DNA of 64,000 nucleotides from Hydrogenophaga sp. (GCF_019635465.1 NZ_JAHBZK010000018.1:51007-115006), one strand, 5' to 3'; shown: positions 17,512 to 29,515, counted from the first letter of the stretch. Notes: generated from the letters alone by a model not told the origin. Made by a program: numbers and translations.

Positions 17512-18791
17512 GCCATCTCCTTGGCGCGGATGCGTTCTTCGATGACCACCTGCACCTCGTGCCATTGGCGGGTGAAGCGCCTCCGGGCCCATTCGAACAA
17601 GGCGCTGCCGACCACCGCCATGCCCACGGCCTCGCCCCAACTGGCCACACTGCGCACATGCAGGGTCGTGCCCAGGAAGCCGAGTTCATCGCCCAGCGCC
17701 GCATTGAGCTGCAGGTGGTAGATCATCTCGATCATCGCGCCGAAGCCGAACAGGCCGATCAAGCCAAACACCGCCATGAGCGCGTAGCCGCCCAGCAGGC
17801 GCTTGAGCAGGCCGTGGGCCGCCACGCGCACGTTCATCATGATGAGGCTGGCCACGCCGCCCGGGGCATACACCACCATCAGCAGGAAAGCCAAGCCCAG
17901 GTAGAGCAGCCAGGCCTTGGTGAACTCGGACAACAGCACGAAGGCCATCACCATGAGCACGCCACCGATGATGGGGCCGAAGAAGAAGGTCGCGCCACCC
18001 AGGAAGGTGAACAGCAGGTAGGCACCCGAGCGGTGGGCACTGACCACCTCGGACGTCACGATCTCGAAGTTCAGCGCAGACAGTCCACCCGACACGCCGG
18101 CAAAGAACGCCGCGATCACGAAGGCCATGTAGCGCACCACCTGCGTGTTGTAGCCCACGAATTCGACCCGCTCGGGGTTGTCGCGCACCGCGTTCAGCAT
18201 GCGTCCCAGCGGCGTGCGCGTGAACATGAACATGAGGATGGTGCACACGAAGGTGTAGGCAGCGATCAGGTAGTAGAGCTGGACTTGCGGACCGTAGGTG
18301 ATGCCGAACGGGCTGGCACCGGCCACGCGGTCGCCGGAGATGCCGCCTTCGCCGCCGAAGAACTCGGGAAACATCAGCGACATGGCCCAGACCAGTTCGC
18401 CCACGCCCAGCGTGATCATGGCGAAGGTGGTGGAGGACTTCTTGGTGGTGACCCAGCCGAACAGCAGCGCAAACATCACCGAGGCGACGCCGCCGACGAT
18501 GGGCAGCAGGCTCACTGGCATGGGAAAGTGCCCACCCGAGATCAGGTTGAGCGTGTGGATGGCCAGGAACGAACCCATGCCCGAATACACGGCGTGGCCG
18601 AAGCTGAGCATGCCGCCCTGCCCCAGCAACATGTTGTAGCTGAGGCAGACGATGATGGCGATGCCCATCTGCGACAGCATGGTGTGGGCCAGACTGCTGG
18701 TCCAGATCATGGGCGCCACGATCAGTAGCAACCCATAGGCACTCCAGATGGCGAGGCGTGCCGGTGGAAGTCGATGTGCAAGCGTGCTCAT
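17508..18791 (-). CDS. livM: ABC transporter permease, LivM type
   Basis: A 427-residue polytopic membrane protein with the LivM hallmarks LLGQGGMLSFGHAVYSGMG and RMLNAVRDNPERVEFVGYN. It is about 80-100 residues longer than many LivM proteins because the C-terminus, after VYAPGGVASLI, carries an additional hydrophobic segment and a basic tail. The chosen ATG lies 4 nt after the livH stop. It forms the transport channel with LivH. Confidence 0.92.
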   Translation of the reverse strand: MSTLAHRLPPARLAIWSAYGLLLIVAPMIWTSSLAHTMLSQMGIAIIVCLSYNMLLGQGGMLSFGHAVYSGMGSFLAIHTLNLISGGHFPMPVSLLPIVGGVASVMFALLFGWVTTKKSSTTFAMITLGVGELVWAMSLMFPEFFGGEGGISGDRVAGASPFGITYGPQVQLYYLIAAYTFVCTILMFMFTRTPLGRMLNAVRDNPERVEFVGYNTQVVRYMAFVIAAFFAGVSGGLSALNFEIVTSEVVSAHRSGAYLLFTFLGGATFFFGPIIGGVLMVMAFVLLSEFTKAWLLYLGLAFLLMVVYAPGGVASLIMMNVRVAAHGLLKRLLGGYALMAVFGLIGLFGFGAMIEMIYHLQLNAALGDELGFLGTTLHVRSVASWGEAVGMAVVGSALFEWARRRFTRQWHEVQVVIEERIRAKEMA

Positions 18792-18795
18792 GGGG

Positions 18796-19743
18796 TCAGC
18801 CTTCGCGGGTGCCAAGCAGTCCGCGCGGGCGGAAGATGAGGATGAGGACCAGGAACAGGTACGGCAGGATCGGAGCGATCTGGCTCACCTTGAGCTTCCA
18901 GAGCGCATAGCCGAAGGTCTGGTCGGTGATGGCGACGCCGAAGCTGGCCATCATGCCCATCAGCGAGGCGTCAATGGCCACCGCGAAGGTCTGGATGACA
19001 CCGATCAGCAGCGACGCGAGGAAGGCGCCCGAGAGCGACCCCATGCCGCCGACGACGACCACCACGAAGATGATCGAGCCCACCGTTGCGGCCATGCCGG
19101 GTTCGGTCACGAATGCGTTGCCGCCAATCACGCCGGCCAGGCCCGCCAGCGCTGCACCGCCGCCAAACACCAGCATGAACACGCGGGGGACGTTGTGGCC
19201 CAGTGTCTCGGCCGTTTGCGGATGGGTCAGCGCAGCCTGAATCACCAGGCCGATGCGGGTGCGCGTGAGCAGCAGCCAGATCGACACCAGCATCAGCAGC
19301 GACACGGCCATCATGAACCCGCGGTACATCGGGAACTGCGTGCCGTAGATGGTGAACAGCGGCCCCGACAGCGCGTCCGGCACGCGGTAGTCCACCGAGC
19401 TCGTGCCCCAGATGAGCTGCACCAGCTCCAGGATGATGTAGCTCAGCCCGAAGGTGACCAGCAGCTCGGGCACGTGCCCGTAGGCGTGCACCCGGCGCAG
19501 CACCGACTTTTCGAACAGGGCGCCCAACACACCCACCAGGAGCGGCGCCACGATCAGCCCCGGCCAATAGCCCACCACCAGCGTGGTGGTGTAGGCCAGG
19601 TAGGCACCCAGCATGTAGAAGCTGGCGTGCGCAAAGTTGAGCACGCCCATCATGCTGAAGATCAGCGTGAGACCGGAGCTGAGCATGAACAGCAGCAGCC
19701 CGTAACTCACACCGTTGAGCAAGGAGATGGTGAAGAACTCCAT
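18796..19743 (-). CDS. livH: ABC transporter permease, LivH type
   Basis: A 315-residue membrane protein with the typical LivH start (LLNGVSYGLLLFMLSSGLTLIFSMMGVLNFAHASFYML split over the first two helices) and the GGMGSLSGAFLASLLIGVIQT loop. No clear ribosome binding site precedes the ATG. It is separated from its binding-protein gene by a hairpin with a T-run, which should lower its expression relative to the binding protein. Confidence 0.93.
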   Translation of the reverse strand: MEFFTISLLNGVSYGLLLFMLSSGLTLIFSMMGVLNFAHASFYMLGAYLAYTTTLVVGYWPGLIVAPLLVGVLGALFEKSVLRRVHAYGHVPELLVTFGLSYIILELVQLIWGTSSVDYRVPDALSGPLFTIYGTQFPMYRGFMMAVSLLMLVSIWLLLTRTRIGLVIQAALTHPQTAETLGHNVPRVFMLVFGGGAALAGLAGVIGGNAFVTEPGMAATVGSIIFVVVVVGGMGSLSGAFLASLLIGVIQTFAVAIDASLMGMMASFGVAITDQTFGYALWKLKVSQIAPILPYLFLVLILIFRPRGLLGTREG

Positions 19744-19775
19744 GGCGGTGGTCGGCGCGTCCTTGATTGGTTACT

Positions 19776-19818
19776 GGTCAAAAACAAGCCCGCTCCCCGG
19801 GGCCCGCACGGGGGCGGG
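19776..19818 (-). terminator. Intrinsic terminator or attenuator between binding protein and permease genes
   Basis: In minus-strand transcription a G/C-rich stem (19810-19818 with 19790-19798, one G-U pair) is followed by CTTGTTTTTG. It lies 43 nt after the binding-protein stop and 33 nt before livH. Partial termination here would give the usual excess of binding protein over membrane subunits. Confidence 0.6.
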
Positions 19819-19861
19819 ACGGTGGAACGGGCTGGTCTACCCGTTGCAAACGGCGTGAAGC

Positions 19862-21094
19862 TTAGGGTCTCTTCATGTCGCAGCTGGTGGGGGTACTTGC
19901 GACATAGGACTCGATGTACTTCACCGGCGCGAAGGTATAGCCCGTGTTCTCCACGCTGTACTTGTTCTTGGCGTCCACCTTTTGCCACTTGGACAACCAC
20001 AAACCTTGCTGGAGCTGGTGGTCGGTCTTGCGGAACTGGCTTTCGCCGTTGAAGCCCTTGAAGGTCAACCCTTCGAGGGCAGCCGCCACCTTGACCGGAT
20101 CGGCGCTCTTGGCCTTGGCGATGGCGTCGCCCAGCGCCACGATGGCGTTGTAGCTGGCGTACGAGTAGTAGTCGTCGTTGAACTTCTTCTTGAATTCGGC
20201 GGAAATCTTGCCCAGCTCGCCACCGTAGTTCGAGTGGTTGTAGGCGATCTGGTAGACCTCCATGTCGCCACCCGCAGCCAGCGCGGTCGGCGTGCCGCTG
20301 ACGCCCGGGTAGTAGGCGTACAGCGGCAGCTTCAGGCCGGCGTCGATCAGCGCCTTGACGAACAAGGTCAGGTCAGCGCCCCAGTTGCCGGTGACGATGG
20401 TGTCGGCACCCGACTGCTTGATCTTGGCCACGTAGGGCGCAAAGTCTTTCACCTGGCCCAGCGGGTGCAGGTCTTCGCCAGCGATCTTCACGTCCGGGCG
20501 CTTGCGGGCCAGGCCTTCCTTGAAGTACTTGGCAACCTGCTGGCCGTGCGCGTAGTTCTGGTTGAGCAGGTAGACGCTCTTGACCTTGGGCTGGTCCTTC
20601 ATGAAGGAGGTCAGGGCCTCCATCTTCATGCTGGTGTCGGCGTCCAGGCGGAAGTGCCAGTAGCTGCAGCGCTCGTTGGTGAGCGAGGGGTCCACCGCGG
20701 CGTAGTTGAAATAGACAACTTCCTTGCCGGGGTTGCGCGCGTTGTGCTTGTTGACCGCATCGATGATCGCGGCCGCAGCGCCGGAGCCATTGCCCTGGGC
20801 CACGTAACGGAAGCCCTGGTCGATGGCGGCCTTGACCGCGTTCAGGCTTTCCTGCGGCGAACCCTTGTTGTCAAAGCCCACGACCTCGAAGTTCACGCCA
20901 GCGGGGTTGTTGGCGCCGCCCTTCTTCTCGGCGACGAACTGCCAGCCCTTGAGCAGGTTCTGCCCGACGTTGGCGAAGGGGCCCGACAGCGGGTCGATGA
21001 AGGCGATGCGCACCGTCTCGCCCTTCTGGGCGTACGCGGAAAACGCGCACGCCATCATCGAAGCGACGGCAAGGTGGCGGAAAGCAAGGCGCAT
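19862..21094 (-). CDS. ABC transporter substrate-binding protein, LivK family
   Basis: A 410-residue periplasmic type I binding protein. It has an N-terminal signal peptide ending near AYAQ (about residue 23), then RIAFIDPLSGPFANVGQN and a second lobe with VYLLNQNYAHGQQVAKYF. The start follows CAGGAGACAA. It supplies substrate to LivHMGF. The family takes amino acids, amides, aromatic acids and other organic acids, so leucine specificity should not be assumed. The flanking acyl-CoA ligase and beta-oxidation genes suggest a carboxylic acid. Confidence 0.9.
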   Translation of the reverse strand: MRLAFRHLAVASMMACAFSAYAQKGETVRIAFIDPLSGPFANVGQNLLKGWQFVAEKKGGANNPAGVNFEVVGFDNKGSPQESLNAVKAAIDQGFRYVAQGNGSGAAAAIIDAVNKHNARNPGKEVVYFNYAAVDPSLTNERCSYWHFRLDADTSMKMEALTSFMKDQPKVKSVYLLNQNYAHGQQVAKYFKEGLARKRPDVKIAGEDLHPLGQVKDFAPYVAKIKQSGADTIVTGNWGADLTLFVKALIDAGLKLPLYAYYPGVSGTPTALAAGGDMEVYQIAYNHSNYGGELGKISAEFKKKFNDDYYSYASYNAIVALGDAIAKAKSADPVKVAAALEGLTFKGFNGESQFRKTDHQLQQGLWLSKWQKVDAKNKYSVENTGYTFAPVKYIESYVASTPTSCDMKRP

Positions 21095-21224
21095 GGGTTG
21101 TCTCCTGTGGTTGGAATGGTTGACGCCAAGCTTACTGGCGCAACACTCATACCCCCTCAGGGATAGCCCCTACGCCCTATCGCGCGTGTGACTCGGCGCA
21201 CACGCGAGGGCGTTCACCCACCTG

Positions 21225-22868
<1,644 letters not shown>

Positions 22869-23001
22869 GAACGGATCTCCTGATAGTGGTTGGGGTTATC
22901 CGGCGATGCTAGCCGCTGCACACCGTCCGGCGGCTCGGGAATGTCCCGGTCGCTACAGCCCGGACAAAACCCCTGGCGCCGTGCGTGCAGGGCCCGCACG
23001 A

Positions 23002-23017
23002 GACAATCGCGCCCATG
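23002..23017 (+). promoter_or_regulatory. -10 box of a leaderless selO transcript
   Basis: GACAAT (23002-23007) is followed by exactly seven bases (CGCGCCC) and the selO ATG. No Shine-Dalgarno sequence is present. The same arrangement occurs before yciB, moaA, dnaX and others. Confidence 0.55.
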
Positions 23018-24499
23018 AATCTCGCGGTCGACTCCCCTGCCCTGGATCTCGGCTGGACCTGGCGCAACCGCTTCGCGGACCTCGGCCCGGCCTTTTTCAC
23101 CCCCACCTCGCCCACCCCATTGCCCGAGCCGCACTGGGTCGCCACCCACCCGGGCCTGGCGCGCGAACTCGGGCTGCCCCCCGACGCCTGGGCCAGCAAG
23201 GATCTGCTGGAGGCGCTGAGCGGCAACCGGACCTTGGCGGGCAGTCGGCCGCTGGCATCGGTGTACAGCGGCCACCAGTTTGGCGTCTGGGCCGGCCAGC
23301 TCGGCGACGGCCGCGCCATCCTGCTCGGCGAGGTGGACACGCCAGCCGGCCCAATGGAGCTGCAGCTCAAAGGCGCCGGCCTCACCCGCTACTCGCGCAT
23401 GGGCGACGGCCGCGCGGTGCTGCGCAGCTCGATCCGCGAATTCCTGTGCAGCGAGGCCATGCATGCGCTGGGCATCCCCACCACCCGCGCGCTTTGCGTC
23501 ACTGGCTCGCCGCAACCGGTGATCCGCGAGACGGTGGAGACCGCCGCCGTGGTCACGCGCGTGGCGCCCAGCTTCATCCGCTTCGGGCATTTCGAGCACT
23601 TTGCGGCCAACGGACAGACGGAGCAGCTGCGCCAGTTGACCGATTTCGTGATTGACGCCTTCTACCCCGACTGCCGCGAGGGCGTTGGCAACCCCTATGC
23701 CCGCCTGCTCGAAGCTGTCAGCGCGCGCACGGCCGAGATGGTGGCGCAATGGCAGGCGGTGGGTTTTTGCCACGGGGTGATGAACACCGACAACATGAGC
23801 ATCCTGGGCCTGACCATCGACTACGGCCCATTCCAGTTCATGGACGCCTTCAACCCGGCGCACATCTGCAACCACAGCGACAACGGCGGTCGCTACGCCT
23901 ACCACCGCCAACCCAACGTCGCTTACTGGAATCTGTTCTGCCTGGGTCAAGCCCTGCTGCCGCTGATGGACGACCAGCAGCAGGCACTGGACGCGCTGGA
24001 GCCCTACAAGACCCTGTTCCCGGCGGCGTTGACACGTCGCATGGGCGCCAAGCTCGGCCTGGCCGAGCCACAACCCGGCGACGCCGAGCTGGTGGACGGG
24101 CTCATGCAGCTGATGGCCAAGGATGGCGTGGACTTCACCATCGCGTTCCGCCGTTTGTGCGATGCGGCCGGTGGCGAGCGCGAATCCGCGCGCGACCTGT
24201 TTTTGCAGCGCGAGGCCTTCGACGCCTGGTTCGATCGCTGGCAGGCCCGCCTGCAGGCCCAGACCGGTTTCGACCCCGTCGAAACGTCGGCCGCCATGCG
24301 CCGGGTGAACCCGCGCATCGTGCTGCGCAACCACCTCGGGCAGATCGCCATCGAGCGCGCCCAGCAGGGCGACTTCAGCGAGGTTGACCGGCTGCTGAAA
24401 GCATTGGCCGCGCCGTTCGACGAACGTGCGGGCGAGGACGACCTCGCCGCCTTCCCGCCCGATTGGGCGCAGCAGATCGAGATCAGCTGTTCGTCTTGA
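23015..24499 (+). CDS. selO: SelO/YdiU protein AMPylase
   Basis: A 494-residue SelO-family pseudokinase fold protein: N-terminal [55 protein letters not shown] and the [24 protein letters not shown] active-site region. SelO binds ATP in a flipped orientation and AMPylates proteins on Ser, Thr or Tyr. The C-terminal CSS keeps the conserved Cys (Cys492) found where eukaryotic SelO has selenocysteine. ATG 23015 fits the leaderless promoter; an upstream in-frame extension is not needed. msrB follows 11 nt later, consistent with a redox-stress role. Confidence 0.95.
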   Translation: MNLAVDSPALDLGWTWRNRFADLGPAFFTPTSPTPLPEPHWVATHPGLARELGLPPDAWASKDLLEALSGNRTLAGSRPLASVYSGHQFGVWAGQLGDGRAILLGEVDTPAGPMELQLKGAGLTRYSRMGDGRAVLRSSIREFLCSEAMHALGIPTTRALCVTGSPQPVIRETVETAAVVTRVAPSFIRFGHFEHFAANGQTEQLRQLTDFVIDAFYPDCREGVGNPYARLLEAVSARTAEMVAQWQAVGFCHGVMNTDNMSILGLTIDYGPFQFMDAFNPAHICNHSDNGGRYAYHRQPNVAYWNLFCLGQALLPLMDDQQQALDALEPYKTLFPAALTRRMGAKLGLAEPQPGDAELVDGLMQLMAKDGVDFTIAFRRLCDAAGGERESARDLFLQREAFDAWFDRWQARLQAQTGFDPVETSAAMRRVNPRIVLRNHLGQIAIERAQQGDFSEVDRLLKALAAPFDERAGEDDLAAFPPDWAQQIEISCSS

Positions 24500-24510
24500 A
24501 AGGACCGACC

Positions 24511-24918
24511 GTGGACTTCCCCATCAAAAAAACCGAGCAAGAGTGGTACGAAATCCTCAACGCCAAAGGCGCCGAGCCCCTGGCCTTCGAGGTGACACGC
24601 CGCGCGCACACAGAGCGTCCATACACCGGCAAATACGAAGAAGTCTGGGCCGACGGCAGCTACCACTGCATCTGCTGCGGCAACCACCTGTTTGACGCCG
24701 GTACCAAGTTCGACGCCGGCTGCGGCTGGCCCAGCTTCTGGAAGGCCATCCCGGGTGCCATCACCGAAATCACCGACCGCACCCACGGCATGGTGCGCAC
24801 CGAAACTGTGTGCAGCCAGTGCGGCGCCCACCTGGGCCACGTGTTCGAGGACGGCCCGGCGCCGACTGGCCTGCGCTACTGCATGAATTCGGCTTCGCTC
24901 GAACACAAGGACGAATAA
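24511..24918 (+). CDS. msrB: Peptide-methionine (R)-S-oxide reductase
   Basis: A 135-residue MsrB that reduces methionine-R-sulfoxide in proteins. The zinc site has two CxxC pairs (Cys53/Cys56 and Cys101/Cys104), the [11 protein letters not shown] core is present and the catalytic Cys is 124 in RYCMNSASL. The start is GTG at 24511, supported by AAAGGA seven bases upstream; starting further up would run into selO. It is probably co-transcribed with selO. Confidence 0.95.
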   Translation: MDFPIKKTEQEWYEILNAKGAEPLAFEVTRRAHTERPYTGKYEEVWADGSYHCICCGNHLFDAGTKFDAGCGWPSFWKAIPGAITEITDRTHGMVRTETVCSQCGAHLGHVFEDGPAPTGLRYCMNSASLEHKDE

Positions 24919-24926
24919 GGAGACCC

Positions 24927-25955
24927 ATGACCATGTCCCGCTCGCTGGCCGACATCCGGCTCTCCATGCTTGACCTGGTTGCCGTGCGCGAAGGCGGCAC
25001 CGTGGCCGACGCCATCGCCATCGCCACACGCACGGCCCAACACGCCGAGCGCCTGGGCTTCACCCGCTACTGGCTGGCCGAGCACCACAACATGAGCGGC
25101 ATCGCCAGCTCGGCCACGGCGGTGCTGGTGGGTCACATCGCCGGCGCCACCCGGACCATGCGCGTGGGCTCCGGCGGCGTCATGCTGCCCAACCACGCCC
25201 CGCTGGTGGTGGCAGAGGCCTTTGGCACCCTGGCCGAGATGTACCCGGGGCGCATCGACCTGGGTCTCGGTCGCGCACCCGGCACCGATGGACTGACCAT
25301 GCGCGCCCTGCGGCGCGACCGGGTGGAGACCGAGGACGACTTCCCGCGCGAGGTGGCGGAGCTGCAGGCCTTTCTGGGGCCGGCGGTGCCGGGCCAGCGC
25401 GTCATCGCCATGCCCGGCCAGGGCACCAACGTGCCGATCTGGCTGCTGGGCTCCAGCCTGTTTTCGGCCCGGCTGGCGGCGCAGCGCGGACTGCCCTATG
25501 CCTTCGCATCGCACTTTGCACCCCGCTACCTGCTGCAGGCCTTGCAGATTTACCGCGATGAGTTCCAGCCCTCGGCGGTGCTGGGCCAACCCTATGCCGC
25601 CATTGGCGTGCCCCTGATCGCGGCCCCCACCGACGACGAGGCCGAGTACCTGGCCAGCAGCACCTACCAGCGCGTGCTGGGCATCCTCACCGGCCGCCGT
25701 GGGCAGCTGCCGCCCCCTGTGCAAGGTTTCGTCGAATCGCTGGCGCCGCACGAACGCCAGGGCATCGGCGACTTTCTGGCCGCGGCCGTCATTGGCGGCC
25801 CCGACAGCGTGCGCACCGGGCTGCAGCGCCTGGCCGAACTCACCAACGCCGACGAGTTCATTGTGGTGAGCGATGTGTTCGATCCGGCGCTGCGCCTGCG
25901 CTCGCTCGACATCGCGGCCGCCGTGATGCGCGAGGGCGCTGCCGCCACCGCCTGA
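24927..25955 (+). CDS. Luciferase-like (LLM) flavin-dependent monooxygenase
   Basis: A 342-residue protein of the bacterial luciferase superfamily, YhbW-like: N-terminal [58 protein letters not shown] and [13 protein letters not shown]. Such enzymes use reduced flavin and oxygen. The start is preceded by AAGGAGA overlapping the msrB stop region; a second ATG two codons on is an alternative. The substrate is unknown. Confidence 0.88.
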   Translation: MTMSRSLADIRLSMLDLVAVREGGTVADAIAIATRTAQHAERLGFTRYWLAEHHNMSGIASSATAVLVGHIAGATRTMRVGSGGVMLPNHAPLVVAEAFGTLAEMYPGRIDLGLGRAPGTDGLTMRALRRDRVETEDDFPREVAELQAFLGPAVPGQRVIAMPGQGTNVPIWLLGSSLFSARLAAQRGLPYAFASHFAPRYLLQALQIYRDEFQPSAVLGQPYAAIGVPLIAAPTDDEAEYLASSTYQRVLGILTGRRGQLPPPVQGFVESLAPHERQGIGDFLAAAVIGGPDSVRTGLQRLAELTNADEFIVVSDVFDPALRLRSLDIAAAVMREGAAATA

Positions 25956-25976
25956 GCAGACCGGCGGCGCAGCGCG

Positions 25977-26945
25977 TCAGCGCCCGCGCACCAGCGACAT
26001 CACCTGCGTCGCGTCCAGCGAGGCGGCCTTTTGCTGGATTTGCGGCAGGTACTGCGCCTGCATCTGCCTCGCCGGGCCCAGCAGGTCCTGAAAGGTCTCT
26101 TTCAGCATCTGCGTGCTCATCTGTCGCCCACCGGCGTAGTAGCGCTTGGCCACCTGCCCCAGCGCGTAGGTGGTGGCAAACGAAAACGCCACGCCGGTGG
26201 CGGCGCGCCCCACGCCCCCCACCAGGCGGCCAGCGGCCTTGCCCAGCAAGCCACCAATGAGTTTTCGACCGAACTGCTCCAGGTACTGCGACGTCAAGCC
26301 AACGCCCACGGCCGCGATGAACTCGCGGATATGGCCCTGGTCCAGCTCGACGCCGTGCGCCTGGCCCACCTCGTAGACCATCTTGACCTGCAAGGGAATG
26401 ATCGCCATCGACGCCCAGGACTGGGGCAAGAGTTCCAGCGCGCCGTTGAGCATGGCGTAGTTGAGGATGGACTTGTCCAGCGCGGCGGTGTCGGGGCCTC
26501 GGCGCTCGCTGACGGAAGCGGCCTGCGCAGGGGCGACATCCCGCGCGGGCGGTACCGCGACCGAGGCCGCGCTCACCAGGGCCGACTCGGCCTTCTCGAA
26601 CTCGGCGACCTCACCGGGGTTCAGAGAGAGCCGGCGCTTGAGGTCGGACAGAAACGCGATCTCGGCGTCGCTGCGACCACCGTCCGCGTCACACAGGCAC
26701 ACCGCCATCTCGTAGGCCAACTCACGAAGGCCGGGCTCGCCCAACTCAGACAAGGCGCTGCCCAGATCGACTCGCTTGAGCAGCACGGCCTGGTAGACCG
26801 CGGGCAAACCGGCCACGCCAGCAGCCCCTCCCAGGCTCTCGGCCACGTTGCGCAACTGCTCGCGCTCGGCGTCGGCTTTCTCGCCATCGGCCAGGGCGGC
26901 CATCAAGGCGACGGTGAGGATGGCTTTCTGTTCTTGGGGGGTCAT
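25977..26945 (-). CDS. TerB-like / DUF697-like protein
   Basis: A 322-residue protein. The N-terminal 120 residues resemble TerB ([22 protein letters not shown], then [15 protein letters not shown]), a helical domain found in tellurite-resistance and membrane-associated proteins. A linker rich in Ala follows, then a C-terminal part with Gly/Ala-rich hydrophobic helices ([27 protein letters not shown]) like YcjF/DUF697 proteins. It may be membrane associated. The start follows GGAGACCCC. It is divergent from yciB. Function is unknown. Confidence 0.7.
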   Translation of the reverse strand: MTPQEQKAILTVALMAALADGEKADAEREQLRNVAESLGGAAGVAGLPAVYQAVLLKRVDLGSALSELGEPGLRELAYEMAVCLCDADGGRSDAEIAFLSDLKRRLSLNPGEVAEFEKAESALVSAASVAVPPARDVAPAQAASVSERRGPDTAALDKSILNYAMLNGALELLPQSWASMAIIPLQVKMVYEVGQAHGVELDQGHIREFIAAVGVGLTSQYLEQFGRKLIGGLLGKAAGRLVGGVGRAATGVAFSFATTYALGQVAKRYYAGGRQMSTQMLKETFQDLLGPARQMQAQYLPQIQQKAASLDATQVMSLVRGR

Positions 26946-27027
26946 GGGGTCTCCGGTTGGTGGCACCGCAGCGCCAAGGCCATGGACCTCATGCGCCCGG
27001 CGGAGGTTCCCCGTGGCCCGTGCAACG

Positions 27028-27043
27028 GATAATCGCGCCCATG
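27028..27043 (+). promoter_or_regulatory. -10 box of a leaderless yciB transcript
   Basis: GATAAT (27028-27033), then CGCGCCC and ATG. The seven-base spacing places the expected transcription start at the ATG itself, and there is no Shine-Dalgarno sequence. Confidence 0.55.
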
Positions 27044-27583
27044 CGAATGCTGATCGACTTCTTTCCGATTGCGCTGTTCTTCGGCGCTTTCAAGCTCTAC
27101 GACATCTACATGGCCACCGGCGTGCTGATGGCCGCCACCGTGGTGCAGACCGGCATCATCTACGCGGTGGATCGCAGGCTTCAGAACATCCACAAGATCA
27201 CGCTGGTGCTGGTGCTGGTGTTCGGCACCCTGACGCTGCTGCTGCACGACGAGCGCTTCATCAAATGGAAGCCCACCGTGCTGTACACCGGCATGGCGGT
27301 GGTGCTCGCGGCGGCGCTGTGGGGCTGGAAAAAGAACTTCCTGCAGATGCTGCTGGGCGGCCAGTTGAAACTGCCCGAACCCGTCTGGGCACGGCTGACG
27401 GTGGCCTGGGTCGGCTACTTCCTGTTCATGGCGGCCATCAACGCCTGGTTCGCTGCGTTCCAGACCACCGAGCAGTGGGTCAATTTCAAGTTGTGGGGCT
27501 ACATCTTCCCGGTGGTGTTCATCGTTGCGCAGGGCCTGTACGTCGCCCGGCACATGAAGGACGAGCCGGAGGCGGGTTCATGA
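27041..27583 (+). CDS. yciB: Septation protein A / inner membrane protein YciB
   Basis: A 180-residue integral membrane protein with about five hydrophobic helices, matching YciB/IspZ: the N-terminus [18 protein letters not shown] and the C-terminal half [15 protein letters not shown], then [20 protein letters not shown]. In enterobacteria it acts with cell-envelope and division machinery; its exact activity is unsettled. The stop overlaps the BolA gene start (ATGA). Confidence 0.93.
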   Translation: MRMLIDFFPIALFFGAFKLYDIYMATGVLMAATVVQTGIIYAVDRRLQNIHKITLVLVLVFGTLTLLLHDERFIKWKPTVLYTGMAVVLAAALWGWKKNFLQMLLGGQLKLPEPVWARLTVAWVGYFLFMAAINAWFAAFQTTEQWVNFKLWGYIFPVVFIVAQGLYVARHMKDEPEAGS

Positions 27584-27849
27584 GCGCCGTCCCGACCGCC
27601 ACCGCCATCGAGGACCGCTTGCGCGAGGTGCTGCACCCGACGGCGCTGCAGGTGCTCGACGAAAGTGCCGCCCACGCCGGTCACGCCGGTGCCAACGGGC
27701 TGGGTTTTGGTACCCATTTCCGGGTGCGCATCGCGGCACCGGCGTTCGTCGGACTGGGCCGGGTGGCCCAACATCGCCTTGTGTATGATGCCCTGCGCCC
27801 GTTCACCGACGCCGGCCTGCATGCGCTGGCCATCGAAATCCAGCGCTGA
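27580..27849 (+). CDS. BolA family protein
   Basis: An 89-residue BolA-fold protein: the N-terminal [20 protein letters not shown] and the [20 protein letters not shown] helix with the conserved RVxxHRxVY motif. BolA proteins bind Fe-S clusters with monothiol glutaredoxins, and some act on DNA. It is translationally coupled to yciB by ATGA and lies 79 nt before the parvulin gene, an order common in betaproteobacteria. Confidence 0.92.
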   Translation: MSAVPTATAIEDRLREVLHPTALQVLDESAAHAGHAGANGLGFGTHFRVRIAAPAFVGLGRVAQHRLVYDALRPFTDAGLHALAIEIQR

Positions 27850-27928
27850 CAACCTTCTGTCACAAATCGTTCGAGAACCCTGCTGCGCGCAGCGGCTCCA
27901 AGCCTCTTTCCACTCCCGTAGGTACTTC

Positions 27929-28708
27929 ATGAAACTGACCCTGTCGGCCCTGACCGCGGCCGTGCTCATCGCGTCCGCCCCCTGGGCCGCTGCCCAGAAC
28001 GTGGCCATCGTCAACGGCAAGCCCGTGCCCACCGCCCGCGTGGAGGCGCTGGTCAAGCAGATCGAGGCGTCCGGCCGCGTCGTGGGCGATGAAGCCCGCG
28101 GCCAGATCAAGGAAGAGGTCATCATGCGCGAGATCTTCGTGCAAGAGGCCCAGAAGCGTGGCGTGGCCACCAGCGACGAGTTCAAGAACCAGATGGAGCT
28201 GGCCCGCCAGACGCTGCTCATCCGCGGTCTGATCGCCGACTACCAGAAGACCAACCCGGTGACCGACGAAGAGGTCAAGGCCGAGTACGACAAGTTCGCC
28301 TCCGCCAACGCCGGCAAGGAATACCGCGCCCGCCACATCCTGGTCGACAAGGAAGCCGACGCCAAGGCCATCATCGCCCGCATCAAGAAGGGCGCGAAAT
28401 TCGAAGACATCGCCAAGAAGCAGTCGAAGGACCCGGGCTCCGGCGCCAACGGCGGCGACCTCGACTGGGCGCCCGCGGCCAACTACGTGCCCGAGTTCTC
28501 GCAAGCCATGGTCAAGCTCGAGAAGGGCCAGATGAGCGATGCCCCGGTGCAGAGCCAGTTTGGCTGGCACATCATCCGCGTCGACGACATCCGCGATGCC
28601 CAACTGCCCTCAATGGACGAGGTCAAGCCGCAGATCGTGCAACAGCTGACCCAGCAGAAGCTGCAGCACTTCCAGCAGGACCTGCGCGACAAGGCCCGCA
28701 TCGAATAA
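27929..28708 (+). CDS. Parvulin-type peptidyl-prolyl isomerase, periplasmic
   Basis: A 259-residue protein with a signal peptide (MKLTLSALTAAVLIAS...WAAAQ, cleavage near residue 22), a SurA/PrsA-like N-terminal helical region, and one parvulin domain (YRARHILV, then FEDIAKKQSKDPGSGANGGDLDW and FGWHIIRVDD). It should assist folding of exported or outer-membrane proteins by prolyl isomerisation. A strong intrinsic terminator follows 25 nt after the stop. Confidence 0.92.
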   Translation: MKLTLSALTAAVLIASAPWAAAQNVAIVNGKPVPTARVEALVKQIEASGRVVGDEARGQIKEEVIMREIFVQEAQKRGVATSDEFKNQMELARQTLLIRGLIADYQKTNPVTDEEVKAEYDKFASANAGKEYRARHILVDKEADAKAIIARIKKGAKFEDIAKKQSKDPGSGANGGDLDWAPAANYVPEFSQAMVKLEKGQMSDAPVQSQFGWHIIRVDDIRDAQLPSMDEVKPQIVQQLTQQKLQHFQQDLRDKARIE

Positions 28709-28732
28709 GCGGCGACACTCGCTGCTTACCCC

Positions 28733-28760
28733 AAAGGCGCGATCACATCGCGCCTTTCTT
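28733..28760 (+). terminator. Intrinsic terminator after the parvulin gene
   Basis: AAAGGCGCGAT (28733-28743), a three-base loop, ATCGCGCCTTT (28747-28757), then CTT: a perfect 11-bp stem with a short T-run. It ends at the stop codon of the convergent membrane protein gene and, having an A-run on the other side, could serve both directions. Confidence 0.88.
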
Positions 28761-29515
28761 CATGCCCTCGGCAATACCAGGGTGGTGAGCCAGACCAAGC
28801 CCATCAACACGGGCTGGTGCAGCAGGTAGTACGACAGGCTCCACCGCCCCCACCCGGCCATCAGGCGGGCGACCATCCCCTTCGGCGTCGCAGCGCCGCC
28901 CAACCATTGCGGGCGGTGCCGAATGACCCATTGCCCCGCTGACATGCCCCACCACATCACGCCCAGCCAGGGCAGCAAGGGCACGTAGTCCTCGGTGAAG
29001 GGCTTGCGGCTGATAAAGCCGAGCACGTTGGGGCCGGGGTGGTTGAGCGCCGCCAGCTCGGGCCAGGTGGCGATGGCGGTCGGCGCCCACCAGGCCAGCA
29101 GCAAGGCCAGCGCGCCCAGGGGCCACAGCCAGCGCCCCCAGCCGGCGCTCAGGCGCACCAGCACCAGCATCACGGCAATGCCGTGCAGCACACCAAAGTA
29201 GATGAAGGTCCTGGGAAACACCAACCAGGAGCCGATGCTGACCAGCACGGCCGCGCCGGCCACCTGGGCCCAGCGCCGCCAGAAGCGCGCCCAGCCCTGG
29301 CCCTGGTGAACCGCCACGGCCTGCGACAGGCCGGCTGTGAACAGGAACAGGCTCACGATGGCCGCGCGCTGGGTGGTCCAGAACGGGTCGCTGAGGAAGG
29401 CCTGGTCAATCAGGCCGAAGTGGTCGAGGTCGAAGCAGAAGTGATAGACCGTCATCCACAGCAGCGCCAGGGCGCGCAGCCGGTCGATGCGATCAAAACG
29501 GGTGGTTGCGCTCAT
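28760..29515 (-). CDS. DUF1624 / heparan N-acetyltransferase-like membrane protein
   Basis: A 251-residue polytopic protein with about seven hydrophobic helices. It begins RFDRIDRLRALALLWMTVYHFCFDLDHFG, the start typical of DUF1624/HGSNAT-like acyltransferases with a conserved His in the first helix. It ends SLSYYLLHQPVLMGLVWL. Such proteins are thought to move acyl groups across the membrane onto sugars; no substrate is known here. The start overlaps the upstream hydrolase stop (ATGA). Confidence 0.82.
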   Translation of the reverse strand: MSATTRFDRIDRLRALALLWMTVYHFCFDLDHFGLIDQAFLSDPFWTTQRAAIVSLFLFTAGLSQAVAVHQGQGWARFWRRWAQVAGAAVLVSIGSWLVFPRTFIYFGVLHGIAVMLVLVRLSAGWGRWLWPLGALALLLAWWAPTAIATWPELAALNHPGPNVLGFISRKPFTEDYVPLLPWLGVMWWGMSAGQWVIRHRPQWLGGAATPKGMVARLMAGWGRWSLSYYLLHQPVLMGLVWLTTLVLPRA

